From Synechococcus sp. UW140 (GTDB lineage: Bacteria > Cyanobacteriota > Cyanobacteriia > PCC-6307 > Cyanobiaceae): a stretch of 44,056 nucleotides of DNA. Positions within the stretch are counted from its first letter, which is position 1. Every line of letters starts with the position of its first letter. Under the pieces are notes generated by a model that saw only the letters and a program-made list of their open reading frames with translations, was not told the origin of the DNA and made no database searches. The DNA lies in assembly GCA_945860085.1 (NCBI GenBank), contig CAMAPJ010000013.1, positions 1 through 44,056 on the forward strand. Reading direction: 5' to 3'. A program made the translations under genes and the position numbers. Below are positions 38,156-43,990 of this stretch, one piece after another.

Positions 38156-38251
38156 TGGACCCTATAAACTGAACCAATGCTTATGAGAGCTTCCCCACCA
38201 GCCAGACTTGGCAAGGAGAAGCCTCGATGAAAGCCAAACGCCACAGCCCCG

Positions 38252-38277
38252 TAGCCGAAGGCTTCTCCGCAGGAGTA
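38252..38277 (+). repeat. Mini double-hairpin element, family I, copy A
   Basis: Structure: outer GTA/TAC; hairpin GCC(GAA)GGC at 38254-38262; spacer TT; hairpin CTCC(GCA)GGAG at 38265-38275. It interrupts orfA between the codons for HSP and VQII, adding 24 bases in frame with a repeated GTA at both edges, so the transposase frame stays open across it. Confidence 0.75.
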
Positions 38278-38408
38278 CAGATCATCCGCAAGTTGCGCAC
38301 CGCTGAGCAGCTTTTGAGCCAGGGCCAGGCCGTCGCTGACGTCTGCCGAGCCCTGGAGGTATCCCCAGCGACTTATCACCGCTGGCAGCAGCTGTACGGG
38401 GGAATGTA

Positions 38409-38433
38409 GACGAAGTCGGCCGGAGGCCATGAG
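38409..38433 (+). repeat. Mini double-hairpin element, family II, copy F
   Basis: Two adjacent hairpins without spacer: GAC(GAA)GTC at 38409-38417 and GGCC(GGA)GGCC at 38418-38428, followed by ATGAG. It directly follows the orfA segment YGGM. A copy in the opposite orientation lies at 39293-39315. Confidence 0.72.
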
Positions 38434-38457
38434 CTAGTGAGGCATAACGCCTCTAGC
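38433..38457 (+). repeat. Single hairpin insertion G inside orfA remnant
   Basis: Arms GCTA + GAGGC (38433-38443, with a 2-nt bulge) pair with GCCTC + TAGC (38449-38457) around the loop ATAAC. It is sandwiched between elements F and B, sharing the TAG at its right edge with B, which suggests nested or adjacent insertion. Confidence 0.5.
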
Positions 38458-38480
38458 CGTAAGGATTCTCCGAAGGAGTA
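38454..38480 (+). repeat. Mini double-hairpin element, family I, copy B
   Basis: Outer CTA (38453-38455) and TAG (38479-38481); first hairpin weaker, CC(GTAA)GG at 38457-38464; spacer TT at 38466-38467; second hairpin CTCC(GAA)GGAG at 38468-38478. It ends directly before GAG-CTG of the orfA zipper region and contributes in-frame stops. Confidence 0.72.
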
Positions 38481-38550
38481 GGAGCTGGAACAGGAGAACA
38501 GCCGGCTAAAGCGGTTACTCGCTGATGCAGAGCTCGACAAGGCCATGCTC

Positions 38551-38576
38551 TAGCCGCAGGCTTCTGCGAAGCAGTA
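38551..38576 (+). repeat. Mini double-hairpin element, family I, copy C
   Basis: Outer CTA/TAG; hairpin GCC(GCA)GGC at 38553-38561; spacer TT; hairpin CTGC(GAA)GCAG at 38564-38574. Relative to copies A and B both sides of the second stem changed together (CTCC/GGAG to CTGC/GCAG). Inserted after the orfA segment DKAML. Confidence 0.75.
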
Positions 38577-38585
38577 GGAGCTTGT

Positions 38586-38611
38586 TGCGCCGCTAGGCGC
38601 ACCTGGCGGTG
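38586..38611 (+). repeat. Double-hairpin insertion E near orfA end
   Basis: TGCGCC(GCTA)GGCGCA at 38586-38601 is followed by a second short stem CC(TGGC)GG, extendable to CACC/GGTG by sharing two bases with the first. Deleting 24 bases here (flanked by TGCG on both sides) restores a normal orfA end, EL-VATGNY-stop. The loops are not GNA, so this is a different family. Confidence 0.55.
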
Positions 38612-38651
38612 CGACGGGAAACTACTGAGCCCGGAGCGTCGTCGCAGGGCC

Positions 38652-39486
38652 GTGATGGTTTTGCAGGATCGATTCCGGGTTTCTCAGCGGCGGGCTAGCC
38701 GTTTAGCGGGCCAGAACCGCAACACACAACGGCGGCCTACGCCTATTGCAGACATCGAGGAAGGGAAGCTGCGCAGCCGGATCAGGGAGCTGGCAAGGCG
38801 CCATGGACGCTGGGGCCGCCGCCTGGTTTACCGCCGGCTGCGGCTCGACGGCTGGAGCGTCAATCACAAGCGGGTACAAAGGATCTGGCGAGAAGAGGGG
38901 CTCCAGCGCGGCGCCTGCCGCGCAAGCGGAAGCGCTCTCGTCCCCCAGGCGGCTCAAGGGAGCTGCTTAGAGCCGAATATCCGCATCACGTGTGGGCGAT
39001 CGACTTCCAGTTCGACCAGACGATGGATGGACGCAGATTGAAATTCCTCAATGTTATCGATGAACTCAGTCGTGCTTGCTTGGCCATTCGTGTCGGCAGG
39101 CGCTGCAAGGCAGAGGATGTGGTTACCACCATTGAGCAACTGCTCAGTCAGCATCCAGCCCCCACCCATCTACGAATGGACAATGGTCCCGAATTCATTG
39201 CCAATGCCCTGCAAGAGTGGTGCATGGGCAATGGATCCGCCACTGCCTATATCCCGCCAGGGTCACCATGGGAGAATCCATTCGTGGAGTCATAAGAGCT
39301 CCGCTCGACTGCGTCGACAATGGTCGCTTAAGGGATGAGTTCTTAAATGTGGAACTGTTTGCATCACTGACTGAGGCCAAGGTGTTGGCAGAACAGCATC
39401 GGATCGAGTACAACGTCTACAGACCGCATTCGGCTCTCCAGGGGCATACGCCCCTGGAAGTCCTCCAGCAATGGAAGGCGGCCTGA
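38652..39486 (+). pseudogene. IS3 orfB (DDE integrase-type transposase), frameshifted
   Basis: OrfB is the catalytic part of the IS3 transposase. The first frame gives RFRVSQRRASRLAGQNRNTQR then RIRELARRHGRWGRRLVYRR (HTH_21 region) up to about 38915. It then shifts (an apparent extra two bases near CAGCGCGGCGCC) to a second frame with HHVWAIDFQFDQTMDGRRLK (first catalytic Asp in AIDF) and THLRMDNGPEFIANALQEW (second Asp in MDNGPEF). GSPWENPFVES is followed by a stop inside hairpin insertion D at 39296-39315. A third frame continues NGRLRDEFLNVELFASLTEA to YNVYRPHSALQGHTPLEVLQQ. All catalytic regions are recognisable, so the decay looks recent. Confidence 0.88.
39293..39315 (-). repeat. Mini double-hairpin element, family II, copy D (inverted)
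   Basis: On the minus strand: GAC(GCA)GTC (39315-39307) then GAGC(GGA)GCTC (39306-39296), followed by TTATGA. It matches copy F in layout and in most bases outside the stems. It splits orfB between the codons for NPFVES and NGRLRDEF, adding about 23 bases and a stop. Confidence 0.72.
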
Positions 39487-39613
39487 TCAACCCACTAGCT
39501 CTCATAAGGACTGAAGCAGCAGAGGGGGTCACGTCAGTATGAAATATGGTTGGAAGTATTTCAATGGAATAAAAATATAATAGGTAATTGATGGTGGCGA
39601 AAGAAGTAGTGGC

Positions 39614-40336
39614 TTAAGAAAACTTTCCTAATAATTGTTCTGGCAGCCCCATTGCAATTGGCAATAAGCTGTTTGATGAAAACATATAGCACCACATTCT
39701 CTCAAGATAGTGGCCTTCAACAGGGTTGGGGTGATGCGATACGGTGGTCAGTAATTCCTTGTAAAAATTGATAGGGCGCATGTGTACCGCTTTTCTGCTA
39801 ACAGCAAAACATCCGCACATACTCGTCACTGTTAATAGGGGAAGTGGGCCTAGGAATTTAGATGAATAGTCAATCAGACTGAGATTACTTCTTGCTAAAG
39901 AGCCATTATTCCAAGCCTCAGCGTATTTTGGATCGGCTTCAAAATTGATGTCCTGCCATTGGAGCGGGTTAAAGATCCCATAGGCAGAGGCTGAAAAGCC
40001 ATATTGGATGGCGCAAGGAAAGTAATCTTCGATATTTGTGTACACATTGTTGTCAAGATCATCAATTCTTCCCTGGAGAAAGACCGTAATATCTGGCAGT
40101 GTTGCGTATCTTGTAATGATGTGATTGAGCCAGGTATTGGACTCCCTTCCTACGTTGGGAAGGGCGATGATAGAACTGTAGCCTGCAGTATCAAGTGATT
40201 CTCCCTTGTTATAGACGTGAATAAGAATTTTTCCGATAATATTATCGAGCCACGAAATATTCTCATTGTATCTAGCAATTACCAATTCAGCTTTCATGAG
40301 CTGCACGATGATGAAAGATTTCCCTGCGTTCGTCAT
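39614..40336 (-). CDS. DUF3431 domain protein (glycosyltransferase-like)
   Basis: DUF3431 proteins are of unproven function and often occur with glycan-related genes. The 240-residue product contains AELVIARYNENISWLDNI, a typical opening of the family, then the central RESNTWLNHIITRYATLPDI segment and TVFLQGRIDDL, and the GCFAVSRKAVHMRP plus Glu/Trp-containing end (HYLERMWCYMF) reminiscent of a GT-A fold acceptor region. The ATG at 40336 is favoured because AGGAG lies 4 bases upstream; ATG at 40297 (MKAELVIARY) also fits. Base composition is far AT-richer than the core genes, which together with the adjacent dead IS suggests horizontal acquisition. Confidence 0.75.
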   Translation of the reverse strand: MTNAGKSFIIVQLMKAELVIARYNENISWLDNIIGKILIHVYNKGESLDTAGYSSIIALPNVGRESNTWLNHIITRYATLPDITVFLQGRIDDLDNNVYTNIEDYFPCAIQYGFSASAYGIFNPLQWQDINFEADPKYAEAWNNGSLARSNLSLIDYSSKFLGPLPLLTVTSMCGCFAVSRKAVHMRPINFYKELLTTVSHHPNPVEGHYLERMWCYMFSSNSLLPIAMGLPEQLLGKFS

Positions 40337-40425
40337 GTTACTCCTACGCTTGTCTAGAGGGGGATTGGCCGACATCGGCTAATTATTGATTCTCGCTGAG
40401 CTTGGGGTTTCCAGTTATTTCTTCC

Positions 40426-40454
40426 TTGTTTGTATTTTTAAATTCGTTTATAAT
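40426..40454 (+). promoter_or_regulatory. Sigma-70-like promoter
   Basis: TTGTTT (40426-40431), a 17-base spacer and a perfect TATAAT (40449-40454) form a near-consensus promoter in an AT-rich gap. The next plus-strand gene starts at 40658, which would give a leader of about 200 bases. Confidence 0.5.
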
Positions 40455-40657
40455 GGTGAAAGTGTCTGATTGCGTTGTTGATCTGTTTGGTGCACAAGGA
40501 CTCAAGATGATTTTGTGATTTCATTTCGCAGGGCGATTGTCATCATCTCGATTAATTGTCGTCAATACAGTCCATCCGATAAATTTGTAGAATCTCTTAT
40601 GGTGAGCCATGGCGAGCACTATGCTGTAAGCATTGGCCCAACCTTGGTGGGCGACCC

Positions 40658-41036
40658 TTGACCATCCTCCGTTCCCTTTTCGTAGTCTGCTTGGCGCTGG
40701 TATCCACGCCTGCTGCCCTAGCTGAAACCTGGACCACAGCGGGGCGTTGTTCTTTTAATGGGGCATCCCAGAATTGCACGGTGCGCGCTAGTGCCGATCT
40801 GAGCTTTCCAGCTTGGAACGCCCGTTATGTGCTGCTATGGGCCGATGGTATCCGTCAGACGATACTTGTGGGCAATGATGTTCGGGCTAAGGTCATCGTT
40901 GACGGTAAGAGTACCGCCGCCGAGCAATTGCCCCCCCGATCAGGCGGGCCATTGTGTGATTCGCACCGTCACTGGCAATGTGACCAAATTTGATTCCGGT
41001 CGCCTCAGGGTGGTTAAGGATCAGCCTGGCTGTTGA
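40658..41036 (+). pseudogene. Small secreted protein, frameshifted at a C7 tract
   Basis: From a TTG at 40658 the sequence begins with a clear signal peptide (TILRSLFVVCLALVSTPAALA, cleavage before ETW) and continues ETWTTAGRCSFNGASQNCTV through WNARYVLLWADGIRQTILVG. At seven C (40931-40937) the frame is lost: the original frame ends at 40993 in low-quality sequence. Dropping one C instead continues as DQAGHCVIRTVTGNVTKFDS, then GRLRVVKDQPGC and a stop at 41036. This restored version gives about 125 residues with four Cys. Family not recognised. It may be a true pseudogene, a phase-variable gene, or a sequencing error. Confidence 0.6.
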
Positions 41037-41212
41037 GCCCACCGCGTTGTTCTGGTGAGCCCCTTGGGGCTAGCAGGATTAGTCTTCTCAACTAGTTAGA
41101 GAGCATTTAAAAGTGAGTTTGCGTGTTGATCACTTTTCAGGCTCCAGAGTGGTGGCCGTCAAGGTCATAGGTTCAACGATGATTAGCCAGTTTGTGGTCG
41201 TGTCCTCGTTGA

Positions 41213-41232
41213 CACCAAACTTTTGGTGCTTT
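41213..41232 (+). terminator. Weak terminator-like hairpin
   Basis: CACCAAA (41213-41219) pairs with TTTGGTG (41222-41228) around a two-base loop, followed by CTTTT. A seven-pair stem with a short T-run could end a plus-strand transcript from the broken secreted gene. Confidence 0.4.
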
Positions 41233-41497
41233 TGTATCGACTACCTAGGCCGATGCAATGATGGGCACGGCCCTAACAGATATCCTTAGCTTTTATCTAT
41301 CCCTAATTTCTCAGCAAATTGCAAAGTCTTTCCTTCGGTTGCAACATTAAATGGAGGGCAGAGTGATCTGCTTGTAATTAGCAAAGCTGGGTTTGGTCCT
41401 TTGTCCATTTCTTTTTTCTAGCAAGTTGCATCGACAGCGGCTTTAAAGTCCTTTTTGGCGACTAAAACAAAGTGTGTGTATGAGCATTCACTAGGCC

Positions 41498-41516
41498 TTT
41501 TAGTTTCCAACTAAAA
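41498..41516. promoter_or_regulatory. AT-rich palindrome upstream of the alpha carbonic anhydrase
   Basis: TTTTAGTT (41498-41505) and AACTAAAA (41509-41516) are perfect complements around TCC. A further half-site-like ACTAAAAC starts at 41461. It lies about 195 bases before the gene and could be an operator for a dimeric regulator; this is inference only. Confidence 0.4.
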
Positions 41517-41710
41517 TGGTCGTGCCTCAGGCTTCGGTGCTGACGGCGTATTCGCTGTGCTTCAAAACCAGCCGTCCTTGGCTGCTGCTAATTTCCAGTT
41601 TGTTTAGATCTGTCTAGCTTTCGGTTGACGTAGATGTCTAGGAGCTGGGTAAGTCAGCTCAGCCATAATGGTGCTAATATGCGGCTGTTAATGTATTCAC
41701 AATCATTCGC

Positions 41711-42454
41711 ATGGTTTCCAAGGTTATCCCAGCCACTGCTCTGCTATTGAGCCTGGCCCTGCCGGCCGCGGGTCTCGCCAAGCCCAAATATGGTTATTCC
41801 GGTGACATTGCCCCTGAAAAGTGGGGAAAGCTCAGCCCTGATTATGCAGCCTGTTCCATTGGTACAAGTCAAGCCCCCCTAAATATCGTCACGGCGAAAA
41901 CTGTTAAGGATGCCAAGAGCCAAGCCCTAAAGCCTAATTACACTCCTGGCTCCGCCGATGTAATCAATACCGGCACTGGCATTCAAGTTAACCTTAAAGG
42001 TGATCTGAAGATCGGTTCGGCTGATTATAAGTTGTTGCAGTTCCACTTCCATGCCCATGGTGAGGAGGCGATTAATGGAGTTCATTACCCCTTAAATGCC
42101 CACCTAGTCCATGCCAACAGTGCCGGCAACCTTAAGGTGATTGGTGTGAATCTCAAGGTTGGGGCACCGAATGCCTATCTGGAGTCGTTCTGGAGCAAGC
42201 TGCCTGCTAAGAAGGATGGCACTTTGAAGGTTAACCTGCCTTCCCTAGCCGGTTTGCTGCCCAGCTCCCTTGCCTACTTCACCTACATCGGTTCCCTGAC
42301 CACCCCTCCTTGCACTGAGGGCGTTCAGTTCTTCATTCTTAAGGAGCCCGTGACGATTTCGGCCAAGCAACTAGACACCTTCTTGAAACTGTATCCAAAT
42401 AACGCCCGTCCTGTTCAGCCTTTGAATGGACGTGTGATTAAATCCAGCAACTGA
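41711..42454 (+). CDS. Alpha-class carbonic anhydrase, exported
   Basis: Carbonic anhydrases interconvert CO2 and bicarbonate; alpha-class enzymes of cyanobacteria (EcaA-like) are periplasmic or extracellular. A Sec signal peptide (VIPATALLLSLALPAAGLA, about residues 5-23) precedes KYGYSGDIAPEKWG. Zinc ligands are H112 and H114 in LQFHFHAHGEE and H131 in NAHLVHAN; a disulfide between C48 and C201 is likely. The conserved GSLTTPPCTEG is intact. Oddly, the proton-shuttle His (His64 of human CA II) is replaced: NTGTGIQV has Thr89 there. The residue matching Glu117 is Asn129. The gene is followed by a strong terminator. Confidence 0.92.
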   Translation: MVSKVIPATALLLSLALPAAGLAKPKYGYSGDIAPEKWGKLSPDYAACSIGTSQAPLNIVTAKTVKDAKSQALKPNYTPGSADVINTGTGIQVNLKGDLKIGSADYKLLQFHFHAHGEEAINGVHYPLNAHLVHANSAGNLKVIGVNLKVGAPNAYLESFWSKLPAKKDGTLKVNLPSLAGLLPSSLAYFTYIGSLTTPPCTEGVQFFILKEPVTISAKQLDTFLKLYPNNARPVQPLNGRVIKSSN

Positions 42455-42483
42455 TTGTTGCGCCCATTCTCAACTGTTTTATA

Positions 42484-42515
42484 GGGGCGTTTCTGATCAG
42501 GAACGCCCCTTTTTT
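42484..42515 (+). terminator. Rho-independent terminator of the alpha carbonic anhydrase
   Basis: GGGGCGTTTC (42484-42493) pairs with GGAACGCCCC (42500-42509, one G:U) around TGATCA, followed by six T. It lies 29 bases after the stop codon. Confidence 0.92.
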
Positions 42516-42612
42516 GCCTAAATATGAGCGATGACAATCCTCCCTAGCGGTTGATTATTAGCGCCCTACCCATCATTTGGGGATGGACTGTGGCCTGATC
42601 GGTTTTCAATCT

Positions 42613-42638
42613 GCCCATCACTTTCGATGGGCTTTTTT
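42613..42638 (+). terminator. Second rho-independent terminator, no gene in front of it
   Basis: GCCCATC (42613-42619) pairs perfectly with GATGGGC (42626-42632) around ACTTTC, followed by six T. It points in plus direction but starts about 100 bases after the previous terminator, with no coding sequence between. It could be a back-up terminator or the 3' end of a small RNA. For the minus-strand arfB it has no T-run. Confidence 0.85.
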
Positions 42639-42643
42639 AGCTC

Positions 42644-43039
42644 CTAGTCCTCGGCGGATCCTGATCGGCCCTGCCGTTTGCCCTTAATGGCGCTGCGCTG
42701 TTTTTTGGCCGCTAGCCGCCGCTCCACCGATCCCCGGGTTGGTTTTGTGCGTCGCCTGGGCGGCGCAGGAGGGGCGATGGCCCCCTGCAGCAGGTCCACC
42801 AAGCGCCGTTGGGCGGCGACCCTGTTTTGCCATTGGGAGCGGTGTTCCGAGGCCACAATCACAAGGGCTCCATCCACCAACCGTGGAGCCAACCGCTCCA
42901 GGGCTCGGGCCTTGAGCGCCGGTGGTAGGGCGGCAGAAGATGCCAGGTTAAAGAGCAACTCCACCCGGGTATCGGTGCTGTTGACGTTCTGACCGCCCGG
43001 ACCAGATGAGCGAGAAAAACGCCACCCCAACTCTGCCAC
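42644..43039 (-). CDS. arfB: Peptide-chain release factor-like ArfB (YaeJ), GGQ protein
   Basis: ArfB rescues stalled ribosomes by hydrolysing peptidyl-tRNA. The catalytic block is FSRSSGPGGQNVNSTDTRVEL, with GGQ at about residues 15-17. The basic tail (RRRTKPTRGSVERRLAAKKQRSAIKGKRQGR) matches the helix that enters the mRNA channel. The GTG at 43039 gives 131 residues, but the homologous N-terminus (DLTPGICIPVAELGW) continues 15-20 codons upstream with no ATG, GTG or TTG. A CTG at 43096, six bases after the beta-carbonic-anhydrase stop, could be the true start, so the gene is probably translated directly after that gene. Confidence 0.88.
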   Translation of the reverse strand: MAELGWRFSRSSGPGGQNVNSTDTRVELLFNLASSAALPPALKARALERLAPRLVDGALVIVASEHRSQWQNRVAAQRRLVDLLQGAIAPPAPPRRRTKPTRGSVERRLAAKKQRSAIKGKRQGRSGSAED

Positions 43040-43101
43040 GGGAATGCAAATTCCTGGGGTCAGGTCAAGGTGGTCGCTGCGTTGATCGATGGCCAGGGAC
43101 T

Positions 43102-43848
43102 TCAGATCACCGTCACTTTGCCAGTGCCGATGTCGAAATAGGCCGATTTGATCGATACCTTACCGCTGGCCTGGGCCTTCTTGAGCACTTCGCTGCGTTG
43201 GCTGAGCGTAGCGGTGGCATAGAGGGCATTGCCCTGAATGGCTTTGGTGAGATCGTCGCCTGGCTTAAGGGAGGCCCGGATCGGTTTCACCAAGTCCTCC
43301 AGGAGTGGGGTTAGGGGGTCAGATGCTATCGCTGCCTTGACGGCACCGCAGGCGCTATGGCCCATGACCAGGATTAGCGGCACTTCCAGCACGGCGACGG
43401 CGTACTCCATCGAGGCAATCGCATCGTCAAAGGCCGTATTACCGGCGCCGCGTACCTGGAAGAGTTCGCCGGAACCGGCAGCAAAGATCCATTCCGGGGC
43501 CACCCGGGCGTCGGCGCAGCTCAGCAGGGCGGCCCAGGGCTTCTGGCCTTCGGCTAAGGCGGCTGGGTTGATCTGACACCCAGCAGTAAAGATCGACTTA
43601 GTCAACTCCATGCGCTGGCTTGCTGTTGGTGCATTCACCGCTTGCTGCCAGGCCTTGCTGAATTTGCCGTTGCGACGCAACAGTTCCGCTAGGGGGTCAC
43701 TCGGTGGTGAACAGACGGTGAGATCCTTCGTTAGTTTCGAATCCACGGCGCCAGCCGCCTGGGCTGCCCCGCCGCTCAATTTGGGTAGTACAAGCCCACC
43801 AGCAACCAGGCCAGCCGCTTGGAGTATGTGACGCCTAGAAAATGCCAT
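43102..43848 (-). CDS. Beta-class carbonic anhydrase with Tat signal peptide
   Basis: The N-terminus MAFSRRHILQAAGLVAGGLV has the twin-arginine motif SRRxxL and a hydrophobic core ending near AQAAGA, so the protein is likely exported folded through Tat. The catalytic domain has the beta-class zinc residues C111, D113 and R115 in SCADARVAPEW, and H164 and C167 in MGHSACGAVKAAI. Also visible are AALAEGQKPWAALLS before the ligand, FQVRGAGNTAFDDAIASMEYAV between, and a C-terminal helical part. At 248 residues it is close to the usual length plus leader. It is convergent with the alpha-class enzyme across arfB. Confidence 0.93.
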   Translation of the reverse strand: MAFSRRHILQAAGLVAGGLVLPKLSGGAAQAAGAVDSKLTKDLTVCSPPSDPLAELLRRNGKFSKAWQQAVNAPTASQRMELTKSIFTAGCQINPAALAEGQKPWAALLSCADARVAPEWIFAAGSGELFQVRGAGNTAFDDAIASMEYAVAVLEVPLILVMGHSACGAVKAAIASDPLTPLLEDLVKPIRASLKPGDDLTKAIQGNALYATATLSQRSEVLKKAQASGKVSIKSAYFDIGTGKVTVI

Positions 43849-43990
43849 CAGAATTTCATTGAATGATCTGGCCGGGTAGGCCTTAGCCTTACCTTACGGG
43901 CAAATCTACAGGGCTGATTCAAAGTGTGTCACAGGCACTCTTGCCGCTCCTGTCAGCATGGGTTGAGGTTGGCGGAATCGCCTCCTCCTT
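43849..43990. other. Divergent gap between beta carbonic anhydrase and the terminal partial gene
   Basis: About 140 bases with no gene seen. It must hold the promoter of the minus-strand carbonic anhydrase; no near-consensus promoter stands out. Confidence 0.45.

Larger units (their letters stand above)
38227..38628 (+). pseudogene. IS3 orfA (helix-turn-helix transposase subunit), broken by hairpin insertions
   Basis: OrfA of IS3 elements binds the terminal repeats. Visible pieces are MKAKRHSP, QIIRKLRTAEQLLSQGQAVA, DVCRALEVSPATYHRWQQLYGGM (helix-turn-helix) and ELEQENSRLKRLLADAELDKAML (leucine zipper), ending in EL..TGNY then stop. They are separated by inserted hairpin units at 38252-38277 (in frame, open), 38407-38480 (cluster, introduces stops), 38551-38576 (stop) and about 38586-38611. 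Removing the inserts restores a normal-looking OrfA. Two of the stops are TAG where the family has the AAG Lys codon in front of GAG-CTK (Glu-Leu). Confidence 0.85.
38156..39531 (+). mobile_element. Degenerate IS3-family insertion sequence
   Basis: The unit holds remnants of two overlapping-frame transposase genes (orfA, orfB) in IS3 order. A perfect 12-bp inverted pair, CTTATGAGAGCT at 38180-38191 and its complement at 39497-39508, lies near both ends. The ends themselves are proposed at TGGACCC (38156) and GGGGTCA (to 39531) by analogy with IS3-type termini that begin with TG; no clean target duplication was seen, so the exact borders are uncertain. The element is inactive: orfA has in-frame stops, orfB has a frameshift and a second break. 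It is about 100 bases longer than a typical element because of several 24-27 bp hairpin insertions. Confidence 0.88.
41037..41710. other. 674-base stretch without a gene, with three small hairpins
   Basis: No frame here looks coding. It contains a stem AGCCCC/GGGGCT at 41058-41071 just after the broken secreted gene, a stem CACCAAA/TTTGGTG at 41213-41228 followed by CTTTT (weak terminator-like), and a perfect AT-rich palindrome at 41498-41516. The last 200 bases are the likely promoter region of the alpha carbonic anhydrase. It could hold a non-coding RNA or decayed genes. Confidence 0.5.

Noticed and set aside
38156-39531. Target-site duplication of the IS3 element
   Set aside because: Bases outside the proposed ends (GGCG left, CGTC right) do not match, so no duplication can be claimed and the ends remain approximate.
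41058-41071. Stem AGCCCC/GGGGCT after the broken secreted gene as terminator
   Set aside because: The loop is only two bases and no T-run follows.
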